DNA of 64,000 nt from Pseudomonas capeferrum (GTDB lineage Bacteria; Pseudomonadota; Gammaproteobacteria; Pseudomonadales; Pseudomonadaceae): the NCBI RefSeq assembly GCF_013523055.1, contig NZ_JAAMQM010000022.1:1-64000 (forward strand). The letters run 5' to 3'. Made by a program: the position numbers and the translations under genes. Of the stretch, positions 26,710 to 35,285 are shown in pieces. Position 1 is the stretch's first letter; each line of letters opens with the position of its first letter. Under the pieces are notes generated by a model that was given only the letters and a program-made list of their open reading frames with translations, ran no database searches and was not told the DNA's origin.

Positions 26710-27889
26710 GGGTGGCCATTTGACTGATCAGGTTACGGGCGCGATGCATTGTGTGCTCGGATTGACCCATGGCCACGAGCATTTCACGGTTGGCTAGATA
26801 GTAGTTTTCCAGCTTTTCCTGTACCGAATGAAGCTGGGCAAGCAGTAGCTCATTTTCTTCGACCAAAGATTGCAAGTCTGCGCGCTCATTTGCCGATGCC
26901 ACTTTCATTTGTACATCTGCTTCGCCTAGCTGCCCTTGCGCCTGCTGGGCTTCCGTCAATGCCGCTTGTACAATCTCGAGTTGTTCAGTTAAATGTTCAC
27001 GGTGCGTAACCACTGAAGCCAGCTCTTGAGTGAGCGCGTCATGTTGCTGTTTGAACGAAGCATTAGCTAAATATTGTTTCTCCAGCTCCTCTTGCACCTG
27101 ATGCAATTGCGCAAGCAATACTCCTTGCTCGTTTTTCAGATTTTGCTCGGCAGCTCGTGCTTGTTCGAGGTCGTAACGCAGGCTTTGGGCGATCTGCTCG
27201 CTCTCAATTAGATGCCTACCAGCTTCGCGCTGATTGCAATCGGCCTGGGCTTGAGCCACTTTCAACACTTCATCCGTCTGCCGTAACTCCTCACTGAGCT
27301 TATCAAACTGCTGCCTGACCGCCGGCATTTGCCTGCCAGCCTGAATCAGTTCCAGCAACTCGCCCAACCCTTCAGTCGTTGGTAACGCACGGTTAGAACG
27401 AAACTCTGGCTCGCCCTCAGGCAGCCAGGCTGCTGCTTCCAGAGCCTCATAAAGCGTCCAACACTCTGGGGCCGTCTGCTCGAACAAGCTTGCAAGGGCG
27501 GAGGTCAGCGAGGTATACGCTGCCACAGGTGATGAAGGCGCACCACACAAAATGCCGACATGCTCTGCGAAAGCCCGCGCATCCACCCGATCAATGTTGA
27601 CCAGCAAAAGATGCTCTCTTAGGTTGCGGCGTAGCTGTAGAACCGCACGCTGCTGCGTTTGCCACTGCTGCAACGCAGCTGCGACTTTATAGCTGGCGCC
27701 TTCTGCTAGCCAAACCCAAGGCGCACGATAGAACCAGACCCATTTGCGCCCAGGCTCCCCCACCGCCATCTCTGCCTCCGCGATAAACAACGATGCGGGT
27801 TGCCATTCCAGCGACGAAGCGCCATCTGCAGGTGCGCCTACCCAAGCGCGACTGGCCTGTTCATTTAGGCCAGAGAATAGGATTTGCAT
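26702..27889 (-). CDS. Coiled-coil protein of the glycan locus, unknown function
   Basis: The protein has 395 residues. I chose the ATG at 27889 (MQILFSGLNEQAS) because GGAG stands six bases upstream; ATGs at 27901 and 27919 are possible. Residues 1-190 form a domain with several Trp, and 200-380 form a long coiled coil with two copies of LLAQLHxVQEELE/KLExYYLAN. That last motif recurs in Pseudomonas proteins of glycosylation loci. There is no catalytic motif. It may scaffold the glycosyltransferase it overlaps. It follows the ugd gene after a 45-bp gap. Confidence 0.7.
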   Translation of the reverse strand: MQILFSGLNEQASRAWVGAPADGASSLEWQPASLFIAEAEMAVGEPGRKWVWFYRAPWVWLAEGASYKVAAALQQWQTQQRAVLQLRRNLREHLLLVNIDRVDARAFAEHVGILCGAPSSPVAAYTSLTSALASLFEQTAPECWTLYEALEAAAWLPEGEPEFRSNRALPTTEGLGELLELIQAGRQMPAVRQQFDKLSEELRQTDEVLKVAQAQADCNQREAGRHLIESEQIAQSLRYDLEQARAAEQNLKNEQGVLLAQLHQVQEELEKQYLANASFKQQHDALTQELASVVTHREHLTEQLEIVQAALTEAQQAQGQLGEADVQMKVASANERADLQSLVEENELLLAQLHSVQEKLENYYLANREMLVAMGQSEHTMHRARNLISQMATHV

Positions 27890-27934
27890 CGAGATCTCCA
27901 TAGTTAAGTCGGCACCCATTGATTATGGAGGTGC

Positions 27935-29101
27935 TCAGTCCTTGCCGAACAGGTCGCGAGTGTAAACCTTTTCGCCTATGTCGCGAATCTCCTCAGTGAT
28001 TCGGTTGGCTACGATAACATCACAACCCCGTTTGAAATTTTCCAAATCGCGGACAACCTGCGAATTGAAGAAGGTATCTTCCTCCAAGGCCGGCTCATAT
28101 ACCACCACTTCGACACCTTTCGACTTAAGGCGTTTCATGACGCCTTGAATAGATGACGTCCGGAAATTGTCAGAGCCCGCCTTCATGGTCAACCGATAAA
28201 TACCTACTCGTTTCGGCTGACGCTTAAGGATGGATTCGGAAATAAAATCCTTGCGAGTGCTGTTAGACTCTACAATAGCTCGAATGAGCGTCTGCGGTAT
28301 ATCGCTGTAGTTGGCAAGAAGTTGCTTGGTATCTTTGGGCAGACAGTAACCACCATATCCGAACGAGGGATTATTGTAGTGCCCACCAATGCGCGGATCA
28401 AGCCCGACACCATCGATAATTTCACGAGTATCCAAACCGTGCGTTTCTGCATAGCTATCAAGTTCATTAAAGTAAGCTACACGCATCGCCAGATATGTAT
28501 TAGAAAAAAGCTTGATCGCTTCAGCTTCGGTCGGGCCGGTAAACAAGACCGGAACATCCTTCTTGATCGCACCTTGCAACATGAGCTCCGCAAATAACTC
28601 GGCACGTTCGGAGCGCTCGCCGATGACAATGCGCGACGGATGAAGATTGTCGTAGAGCGCTCGCCCCTCGCGCAGGAACTCAGGAGAAAAAATGATATTA
28701 TCACAAGCAAACTCGCGACGCATGCGGTCGGTAAAGCCTACAGGCACAGTAGACTTTATAATCATGGTTGCAGATGGATTAATGGCGAGCACATCTCGAA
28801 TTACCGACTCAACCGACTCCGTGTTGAAATAATTCGTATACGGATCGTAGTCAGTAGGCGTCGCAATTATGACAAACTGCGCATCCCTGTAAGCCTCCTT
28901 CCTGTCAAGTAACGCATGCAGATCAAGCGGCTTATTTTTAAGAAAGTACTCCAACTCGGCATCGGCAAGTATAGATTCACGCTGATTAATAGCACTGACT
29001 TTCTCCGGAATGATATCCAACGCTAAGACTTTATTATGCTGGGCAAGCAGCACAGCATTAGACATTCCGACGTATCCAGTACCAGAGATAGTAATGTGCA
29101 T
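27935..29101 (-). CDS. ugd: UDP-glucose 6-dehydrogenase
   Basis: This 388-residue enzyme oxidises UDP-glucose twice to UDP-glucuronate with 2 NAD. GTGYVG at 7-12 is the nucleotide site. Family residues are in place: T118 region STVPVGFT, E141 in SPEFLREG, K197 in EAIKLFSN and the catalytic C253 in GYGGYCLPKDTKQ. Length and sequence are close to E. coli Ugd. In this locus the product would feed the two-domain synthase at 31770-33809, whose relatives polymerise GlcA with HexNAc. The gene is more A+T-rich than the O-antigen genes to its left. Confidence 0.93.
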   Translation of the reverse strand: MHITISGTGYVGMSNAVLLAQHNKVLALDIIPEKVSAINQRESILADAELEYFLKNKPLDLHALLDRKEAYRDAQFVIIATPTDYDPYTNYFNTESVESVIRDVLAINPSATMIIKSTVPVGFTDRMRREFACDNIIFSPEFLREGRALYDNLHPSRIVIGERSERAELFAELMLQGAIKKDVPVLFTGPTEAEAIKLFSNTYLAMRVAYFNELDSYAETHGLDTREIIDGVGLDPRIGGHYNNPSFGYGGYCLPKDTKQLLANYSDIPQTLIRAIVESNSTRKDFISESILKRQPKRVGIYRLTMKAGSDNFRTSSIQGVMKRLKSKGVEVVVYEPALEEDTFFNSQVVRDLENFKRGCDVIVANRITEEIRDIGEKVYTRDLFGKD

Positions 29102-29619
29102 TTGTTGAGAAACCTTGGATTATGGGCTAGGTCTAGCAAGCGGTGCGTTAGCAGTGGGTGCATCATGCCGCAAAAACGTGGGTTTTTGCACCATCTTATT
29201 GGGGGTTTTGCTCAAATATTCGCCTTCGAACACTGATCCTAGACCATGCCAAGTGCCCGAAAGGGATGACTGGTCACGGCACCGACCAATCGCATCATAA
29301 CGCGCACATGCTGACATAGGGCAAGCTACGCAGGCGGCAGACACTGATCATTAATTCTCCTGCGACACTCAAGCAAGGCAGCGGCATCTCAGGATCTTTG
29401 ATTAGGCGGGGCTCATGACCAGTGAACCTAGTAGCTCCGCCCTCATCAATGCAGTTGTCACGTTCCTGCAGCCACCCTTACCCATTTAGCGCTTTGACAG
29501 AAAGGACATCCCACTGTAGATCTTATAGAACCCATAGCGTACCGCTAAATGTCGATATTGGTCGACTCTTGGGAACTGTCATACGTTTCAACAATCTGAT
29601 GGTCACTGAGAGGATAAAT
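29102..29619. other. Gap upstream of ugd and GH16 (divergent promoters, hairpin)
   Basis: This 518-bp gap lies between the minus-strand ugd and the plus-strand GH16 gene. An 8-bp perfect hairpin, GCAAAAAC-GTGG-GTTTTTGC, stands at 29170-29189 and could be a terminator or a leader structure of ugd. An open frame runs into the GH16 gene from 29422, but its first 66 residues show no signal-peptide or domain character. No other gene is seen. Confidence 0.6.
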
Positions 29620-30411
29620 ATGAAAAACTTGCCTTTGTCGCTTTGCCTAGTTTCGATGTCCGCAGCCGCCGGCGGGTTTTCAGAGGAGCCACTGATAGCC
29701 GTCGATTTTTCTAAAGGTCAACGACTTGACCCGGCACAATGGTCGAGGACCGTTGGCGTCAATGAAAACACTAAGGTCTTCTACACTGATGGAGATCGAA
29801 ACATCACCCACCAAGACGGGACTTTAATATTAGAAGCGAGACATGAGCGCTTGAAAAACCCCAAATTCGGACACGAAAACGGCGGCATTCTAAAAAACAT
29901 TCCGCACAGAGATGTTAGCTCTGCAAGCATTATTAGTGTAAATTACTTTACCTATGGAAAATTTGAAGTCATTGCGGCTGTACCAGAAAGCCCAGGACTT
30001 CAACCCGCTATTTGGCTGCAAGGCAAAAACAAAGGCCAGTATGGCGAAATCGACATCATGGAAGCTAAAGGCAATAAGAACCCTGGAGTTCGCTTTTCGA
30101 CTATTCACTCAGGCCCCTCCTCAAAAGAGCTGAAAAGAAAAAATAGCCACACCAGGCTAAGCGACGGCTTCCATAAGTATGCGGCAGAATGGACACCTGA
30201 CCTTATAAAGATCTTCCACGACGACATTCTAGTACTGCAAGTACCAACTGACTTGGGGAAAACCGATACGATCTCTCCACTCAACCAGCCAATGCAACTA
30301 AAGATAAACATCGGCGGAGGCTCTCGCTGGTCAGGACCAATAGATCTAAACCAGTTACCTCAACAAATGCAAGTTAAGTCAATTAAAGTATGGGGCTATT
30401 CGCAGGATTGA
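29620..30411 (+). CDS. Secreted family 16 glycoside hydrolase
   Basis: This 263-residue protein has a short signal peptide (MKNLPLSLCLVSMSAAAGG) and a GH16 jelly-roll. The catalytic motif EIDIME has E143 as nucleophile, D145 as helper and E148 as acid/base. WLQGKNKGQYG and NIGGGSRWSG are typical flanks. GH16 enzymes cut beta-1,3 or beta-1,4 glucans and galactans or act as transglycosylases; the substrate here is unknown. AGAGGA before the ATG at 29620 sets the start. It is the only plus-strand gene inside the minus-strand glycan set, so it may trim or release the polymer made there. About 40% GC by my count of 29941-30000. Confidence 0.85.
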   Translation: MKNLPLSLCLVSMSAAAGGFSEEPLIAVDFSKGQRLDPAQWSRTVGVNENTKVFYTDGDRNITHQDGTLILEARHERLKNPKFGHENGGILKNIPHRDVSSASIISVNYFTYGKFEVIAAVPESPGLQPAIWLQGKNKGQYGEIDIMEAKGNKNPGVRFSTIHSGPSSKELKRKNSHTRLSDGFHKYAAEWTPDLIKIFHDDILVLQVPTDLGKTDTISPLNQPMQLKINIGGGSRWSGPIDLNQLPQQMQVKSIKVWGYSQD

Positions 30412-30596
30412 TGAGACGCGAAAGCTCATCTTTCTCAGCGCAGTACGATAAACTGTGCTGGAACGACCCTAGGCTGAGTTGGCATCAAAACTGCCTTCTC
30501 AGCATAACTGAGCTTTACATGCGTCTACCGCAGACCAATAGCTGACAAAACGTCCGCAGCCATTCCGGCGCAAGAAAGAGCAATACGTCAAGAAAT

Positions 30597-31748
30597 TTAT
30601 TTAGCTTGTGAAATAAACTCCTGCCTCAGCTCTTTCGACCTTTCAAGATTCAGGTAGTCATTATCACTGTATATTGACAACCCAAACGACTCCAGCTTCT
30701 CAAGAATTGCCTGCTTATCCATATCATGGAAACAGTTCAGGTTATTAACATGAATCCTCTCAAAGAACGACATATCCAAATACCTAGAATTACTTGGTAT
30801 ATTGGAACAGTAATTACTCAACACCCAATCTCTGCCGAGCTTCCAAACTAAATACAACGCAATGGCATCATCACCGAGACCACGCCCAAACAAATGCTTG
30901 GGCATATCGAGCCGAGGTGTCGGAACCGTGCTATTTTGGGCTAACGCTATCAAAACTTCCTTTCGATATCTTTTCAATGATGCGGGTGCTGCTAGAGAAT
31001 CCAGACTATCACTCAACGATTCGGCGCTCAGCTGTTTAGCTGCAATAAGGGTCGTGGCATATTCACTAATACATGACACCGGATTTATGACCGATACGTC
31101 TGGGCCGAAGCCAAAGCTCGAATAGCTTTGGAAGTTCGGCTTGCTTTGCCCTGCGTACCAGAAGGGGCTCGCCTCCAAGATCGTACCAGTTGCCAGCGTG
31201 ATAGGTTTGTCCGCGTGCTTGAAAAGCAACGCAGGGGCAAGCATGAAGCGCCAGTCAGTAGTCTCATTGAACTTGGGTTGACCGTTCGTCCTCGTCCTTC
31301 TCAAGTCCCACTGGATAACATTGGTATCGAAAGTTTTGAAGAATACGGACTCGCGCTCAAAGGCACCGCCAAACTCATTCGATACTAGCTTAGTTGATTC
31401 CGGGAGAATAGCTCTTGCAGCAATCGAGTCAAAGCCTCCAGAAAAACAGAGATATACGTCATCTGCAAGTTGCTTGGCTGGTCCTTTAGGAGAAACATCA
31501 TCAGTCAGGGCATCAATTTTGCAGTTATATGTTTTTTCAAAAAAATCAACGCTACTTGCATTTGGAATCACACCACTAACCGAATAAGTGCTGCTATTTC
31601 TTGGGCGTGCTAGTAAAGCCACCCTGAACACGGCATCATCTGTAGGCGACAAATATTCAGGATATAATATTTCATGAGCAAAACATTCCTCAGCCTCCTC
31701 ATAAAGAAATTTTATTCTTCCGATTTCTTTACTAATAATGATCTGCAT
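30597..31748 (-). CDS. PP-loop (asparagine-synthase-like) ATP pyrophosphatase family protein, unknown substrate
   Basis: The protein has 383 residues. The clear feature is LCFSGGFDSIAAR with SGGFDS at 103-108, the PP-loop of N-type ATP pyrophosphatases such as asparagine synthase, QueC and the amidotransferase partner WbpG. These enzymes adenylate a carboxylate or carbonyl to make an amide or similar bond. The first 90 residues do not look like a glutaminase domain (no N-terminal Cys), so an ammonia or amine source must come from elsewhere. It lies 21 bp after the synthase gene. A job in amidating a uronic acid or modifying a sugar is one option, but this is inference. Codon use is A+T-rich. 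Confidence 0.65.
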   Translation of the reverse strand: MQIIISKEIGRIKFLYEEAEECFAHEILYPEYLSPTDDAVFRVALLARPRNSSTYSVSGVIPNASSVDFFEKTYNCKIDALTDDVSPKGPAKQLADDVYLCFSGGFDSIAARAILPESTKLVSNEFGGAFERESVFFKTFDTNVIQWDLRRTRTNGQPKFNETTDWRFMLAPALLFKHADKPITLATGTILEASPFWYAGQSKPNFQSYSSFGFGPDVSVINPVSCISEYATTLIAAKQLSAESLSDSLDSLAAPASLKRYRKEVLIALAQNSTVPTPRLDMPKHLFGRGLGDDAIALYLVWKLGRDWVLSNYCSNIPSNSRYLDMSFFERIHVNNLNCFHDMDKQAILEKLESFGLSIYSDNDYLNLERSKELRQEFISQAK

Positions 31749-31769
31749 TTTCAGCTCCGTTAGGATTAG

Positions 31770-33809
31770 TTATCTTTCGAGGATTTTATATTTCCTGCAG
31801 GAATCATCCAATTGATTTTGCGGAGCGTACTCAAACTTCTTAATAGCCTGTCGCTTTAGAGAGCCATTAACAACAGCAAAGTGATTGATTTTCTGCGCTC
31901 CCAACTTCCTAATAGAAGTGTTTTCCCCATGAAGAACCCGATTATATGCAATCTTATTAATATGTTTAAAAGGTCCTACCTCGCTCAACTTGAGGTACAT
32001 ATCATAGTCCACTGCGTTGGTAATTTTCTCATCAAAACCATCCGTAATATTCCAAGCCCGGGCTGTGAACATGCGGAAATGATGGGCAATCATGGCAGTA
32101 GTCAATTTTTCACGAGAAAATGTAGGCCAGTTATAACCTTCCGTAATCAGTGAACCATCGGCGTTAACATTACGATTAGTAGTGTAGACACAGGCGAGCG
32201 CACGATCCTTGAAGAACTCGTGCAAACATAACTCAACCGCATCTGACTCGAGATAATCGTCAGAATCCAGCTGACCAATGTAAAAGCCGCGTGTCATGCG
32301 CACTGCACTATTTGAAGCCGAGCCAATCCCACCATTCACCTTGGAAACAACTCTTACACGAGGATTCTTCCCATAATGCAAATTTATTATCTCGAGTGTA
32401 TTATCGGTTGAACCGTCGTCACAGATACAGACCTCCAAATCAGTGACAGTCTGATTGAGGGCGCTATCTACACACCTAACAATATGCTCCGCACAGTTGT
32501 AGGCAGGAACGTAAATCGAAACAAGAGGCTTGTTATGGAGCTTGGCATCCTGAACTGAAACCAGCTTCCGATAAAAGTATGGAACTTTTTCTTTTACGAT
32601 TTCGATAGTAATTTTCTTGCCAACGGCACGGTCTGTCTCGTTTTCTTTACCTGGTGGCTCTTGATGATAGGCCATGCCGCCGTCTACGGCTCTGAAAAAA
32701 CATCCCTCACGATACAGCCTGTATCCGAACTCATTATCCTCACCACCCCAGTGATTGAATTCCTCATCAAACCAGCCTGCCTTTGCTAGCCACTTTCTTG
32801 CAAAGGCCACGTTCCCCCCACTGAAGAAACGGAAGGGCGTTTCGCATAACCGCAGATTATCGGTTTTTTCAAAATGTTCCAAGCGCCAATCTACGGAAAC
32901 CATATTTTGAGTTTTGCCTGCAACACTGTTTTGTGTCAATACTTCAGGAAGACTGCCAATCAAACCTGGATCATTACGGAATTGTTCAGCTGAAATCTCC
33001 TCGGTATCAACATATTTACGCGGACCTATCAACGCAACATCATCATCTTCGACAAGAAGACTAACATATGACTCAACCCATTTAGGATTTGGCGCCATAT
33101 CACAGTCCAAGATCGCTACAAATACATACTTTCCCGTCCTTAGCCCGAGATTCCGCACTGCGCATAACTGGTAGCCGTAATCTTTTTGACGGACATACTT
33201 AATATCAAGCAATGCCTCATATTTCCTAACCACATCAACAATCTGCTCGCCGCTTCCATCATCAGCAACAATCACTTCAAATGGATAGCTGGATTGTTGA
33301 TTAACCAGGCATGCCAGTGTGACATCAAGGATTTTACTGCGATTGAAGGTAGGAACGACGATACTGAGCCCTACCTCCATTCCGTTCACGGGTACTGGCT
33401 TTGTTCTGCGCCTCTTGTTCCAATCAAAATCATTCGGACTGTCAGGAAGTGGAGCCAAAACTAGATCTTTGGGCCAGTCTGCAGGAATCGGGTTGACGTT
33501 TTTTGCAACGGCATCTTTTGATTTTGTTGATGTGAGCTCTTTCCAAATGGACAATAACTCTTCACGCTGTGCCTTCGTAAGCTTTAGCTCACCCGAATTT
33601 GAAAGCATAAGCTGCGTGGCAGGGTCTAAGAGTTTTTTATCGGGGTTCGCTAGAGGCAGCTGCTCCGGATTAATCTGCTTCAAGCACATTGCAATGTTGG
33701 CGGCTACGATATCATCCCCATACAACTTACCCGCCTCTCGAAACAGATCAACTGCTTTCGAAAAATTTCGACTTTTAAACTCAGCGATTGCGCTGCTCAG
33801 AATTTTCAT
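31770..33809 (-). CDS. Two-domain GT2 synthase, homologue of class II hyaluronan/chondroitin synthases
   Basis: The protein has 679 residues from the ATG at 33809; an ATG at 33833 adds 8. The chosen start (MKILSSAIAEF) lines up with the N-terminus of Pasteurella PmHAS as I remember it. Domain A1 has DGS (184-186), DCD (235-237, in LDCDMAPNP) and WGGED (354-358). Domain A2 has DGS (465-467) and DSD (515-517, in QLDSDDYLE). Order and spacing follow PmHAS and KfoC, where A1 adds HexNAc and A2 adds GlcA. Long stretches such as AYHQEPPGKENETDR match almost exactly. The C-terminal membrane-docking part of PmHAS (after about residue 700) is missing; the truncated soluble form of PmHAS is active. With ugd nearby, a GlcA-HexNAc polymer is likely. 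The product (hyaluronan, chondroitin or another) is not decided by sequence. Confidence 0.88.
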   Translation of the reverse strand: MKILSSAIAEFKSRNFSKAVDLFREAGKLYGDDIVAANIAMCLKQINPEQLPLANPDKKLLDPATQLMLSNSGELKLTKAQREELLSIWKELTSTKSKDAVAKNVNPIPADWPKDLVLAPLPDSPNDFDWNKRRRTKPVPVNGMEVGLSIVVPTFNRSKILDVTLACLVNQQSSYPFEVIVADDGSGEQIVDVVRKYEALLDIKYVRQKDYGYQLCAVRNLGLRTGKYVFVAILDCDMAPNPKWVESYVSLLVEDDDVALIGPRKYVDTEEISAEQFRNDPGLIGSLPEVLTQNSVAGKTQNMVSVDWRLEHFEKTDNLRLCETPFRFFSGGNVAFARKWLAKAGWFDEEFNHWGGEDNEFGYRLYREGCFFRAVDGGMAYHQEPPGKENETDRAVGKKITIEIVKEKVPYFYRKLVSVQDAKLHNKPLVSIYVPAYNCAEHIVRCVDSALNQTVTDLEVCICDDGSTDNTLEIINLHYGKNPRVRVVSKVNGGIGSASNSAVRMTRGFYIGQLDSDDYLESDAVELCLHEFFKDRALACVYTTNRNVNADGSLITEGYNWPTFSREKLTTAMIAHHFRMFTARAWNITDGFDEKITNAVDYDMYLKLSEVGPFKHINKIAYNRVLHGENTSIRKLGAQKINHFAVVNGSLKRQAIKKFEYAPQNQLDDSCRKYKILER

Positions 33810-33869
33810 CTTCTTGACTCTACCTGCATCCAATATAATCGACTAATTTTTTTTAATTGACGCTTGACA

Positions 33870-35270
33870 CTAAGGAACTGCGGAGATCAAACATGCATCT
33901 TTTTCCAGTTTTCTAGCACTCAGTGTCACACTTGGATAAATCGATTCAATTTCGTCGACCCACATTCGAGCCACTTCTTTTTCGTCATCGCGAATGTAGT
34001 CATCGAGAACAATGTCTAAAGCGGCACCTTTGAAATGCTTCAACACCGCTGGCACAGCAGGATAACGAGCATGTTTCCCCGTAGAGCCTGGTGGACCATC
34101 GACAATCATTAGAATCTTCAAGCCCGCTGCTGACATTTGCCCTGCCAACTCCGCTAACTTTACGTTGCAGTCATAATAGGCATAGGTATTGCCATTTGGC
34201 GCCAGAAACGGGACAAGAGGTGCCAACGTAAGCTGGACGGCATTAGCCAGGCCCGCTTGCGTCAGATTGCCAAGCGTCTGGACGTGGTATTGCTCCAAGT
34301 GCTCGAAAGCGACCTGTACCGTGGCCACTTTTCGGCTGCGCTGTCGATCAATACGTGCCAGCGTCTTCGCCATGAGCACGGTCGAAGTACCAGAGCCAAA
34401 TTCTAGGATCAAGTCATATTGATGACCATCTATGAGCTCAATTAAATAGAGCGCAAAATCTGGGCTAATCGGCCAACCATGCATTCCGGGCAAACGCTCG
34501 CCGTGGTTAAGGAAATTCTGTATACCTAGGAAAGCTTCAAGCTGTTGCGCCGTATTTAGCATTTCCTTCTTGATAGTGCTTTCGAGCGCTTTACGTACAC
34601 TTGTCAGCTCTGCATTTTGCTTCTTGACATGCTCATCGAACGCACGATTTTGTTTTTGCAATTGTTCAGCAACATCCTGCACTGCACTCATATTACCATC
34701 GCGCGATAGAGTCCCTGCCTCGCTGGATACGGATTGTTCAATTTTTGAGGAGGAGAGCCCCAGATGGGCCAGCTCTCCACGTACGCGACTTTCGACCAAA
34801 AGGCGCAGGTCGGCACCCGGCGTGCCGATTTTCAGCGAATGCTCGAAATGATGAAGCGCTTGTTCCTCGCGTCCGGCAATCGCTGCTGCGCGTCCTAGGG
34901 TATTATGGGTTCCCGCGATCAGAATCTGACTAATCAACCTCTTGCTGCATCCCCAGTCCTGGGCCAGCCGGGTGAATTGACGCGCCGCGGGTATATTACC
35001 AAGTTGCTGATGGGCAGCTGCTGCGAGCAAGGCTAGCTTCGCTCTGTCAGGGTGATGTTGCAGTATCTCCCGCTTTAACAGGATCAAAGCTTGCCAGTCA
35101 CCAAACTGCCATTGCGTACGGCTCCGCTCCAGGAGATTTTCATCGTAAGGGACTACCACCGAATCGGTATGTTCGCTAACCTCTCCCGCCAAGGTCGACT
35201 CGGCCTGTCTATGATTGTTGCTAACCTGCGGCGTGCGAAGACGCAGCCATTTGGCGATGACTTTGAACAT
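33870..35270 (-). CDS. TPR/coiled-coil protein with C-terminal SAM methyltransferase-like domain
   Basis: The protein has 466 residues. Residues 45-165 are helical and TPR-like, 195-245 form a coiled coil, and 265-466 form a Rossmann domain. EFGSGTS at 290-296 matches the SAM-binding loop of class I methyltransferases, and LMIVDGPPGSTG follows where the catalytic strand ends. No substrate can be named; a sugar or glycan-chain methylation that ends or caps a polymer is one known role of such domains in polysaccharide loci. It lies 60 bp before the synthase gene and 15 bp after the coiled-coil repeat gene. Confidence 0.7.
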   Translation of the reverse strand: MFKVIAKWLRLRTPQVSNNHRQAESTLAGEVSEHTDSVVVPYDENLLERSRTQWQFGDWQALILLKREILQHHPDRAKLALLAAAAHQQLGNIPAARQFTRLAQDWGCSKRLISQILIAGTHNTLGRAAAIAGREEQALHHFEHSLKIGTPGADLRLLVESRVRGELAHLGLSSSKIEQSVSSEAGTLSRDGNMSAVQDVAEQLQKQNRAFDEHVKKQNAELTSVRKALESTIKKEMLNTAQQLEAFLGIQNFLNHGERLPGMHGWPISPDFALYLIELIDGHQYDLILEFGSGTSTVLMAKTLARIDRQRSRKVATVQVAFEHLEQYHVQTLGNLTQAGLANAVQLTLAPLVPFLAPNGNTYAYYDCNVKLAELAGQMSAAGLKILMIVDGPPGSTGKHARYPAVPAVLKHFKGAALDIVLDDYIRDDEKEVARMWVDEIESIYPSVTLSARKLEKDACLISAVP

Positions 35271-35285
35271 GGAAAGTCCCTCGGT

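Noticed and set aside
29422..29619. N-terminal extension of the GH16 gene
   Set aside because: The 66 extra residues hide the signal peptide, and AGAGGA marks the ATG at 29620.
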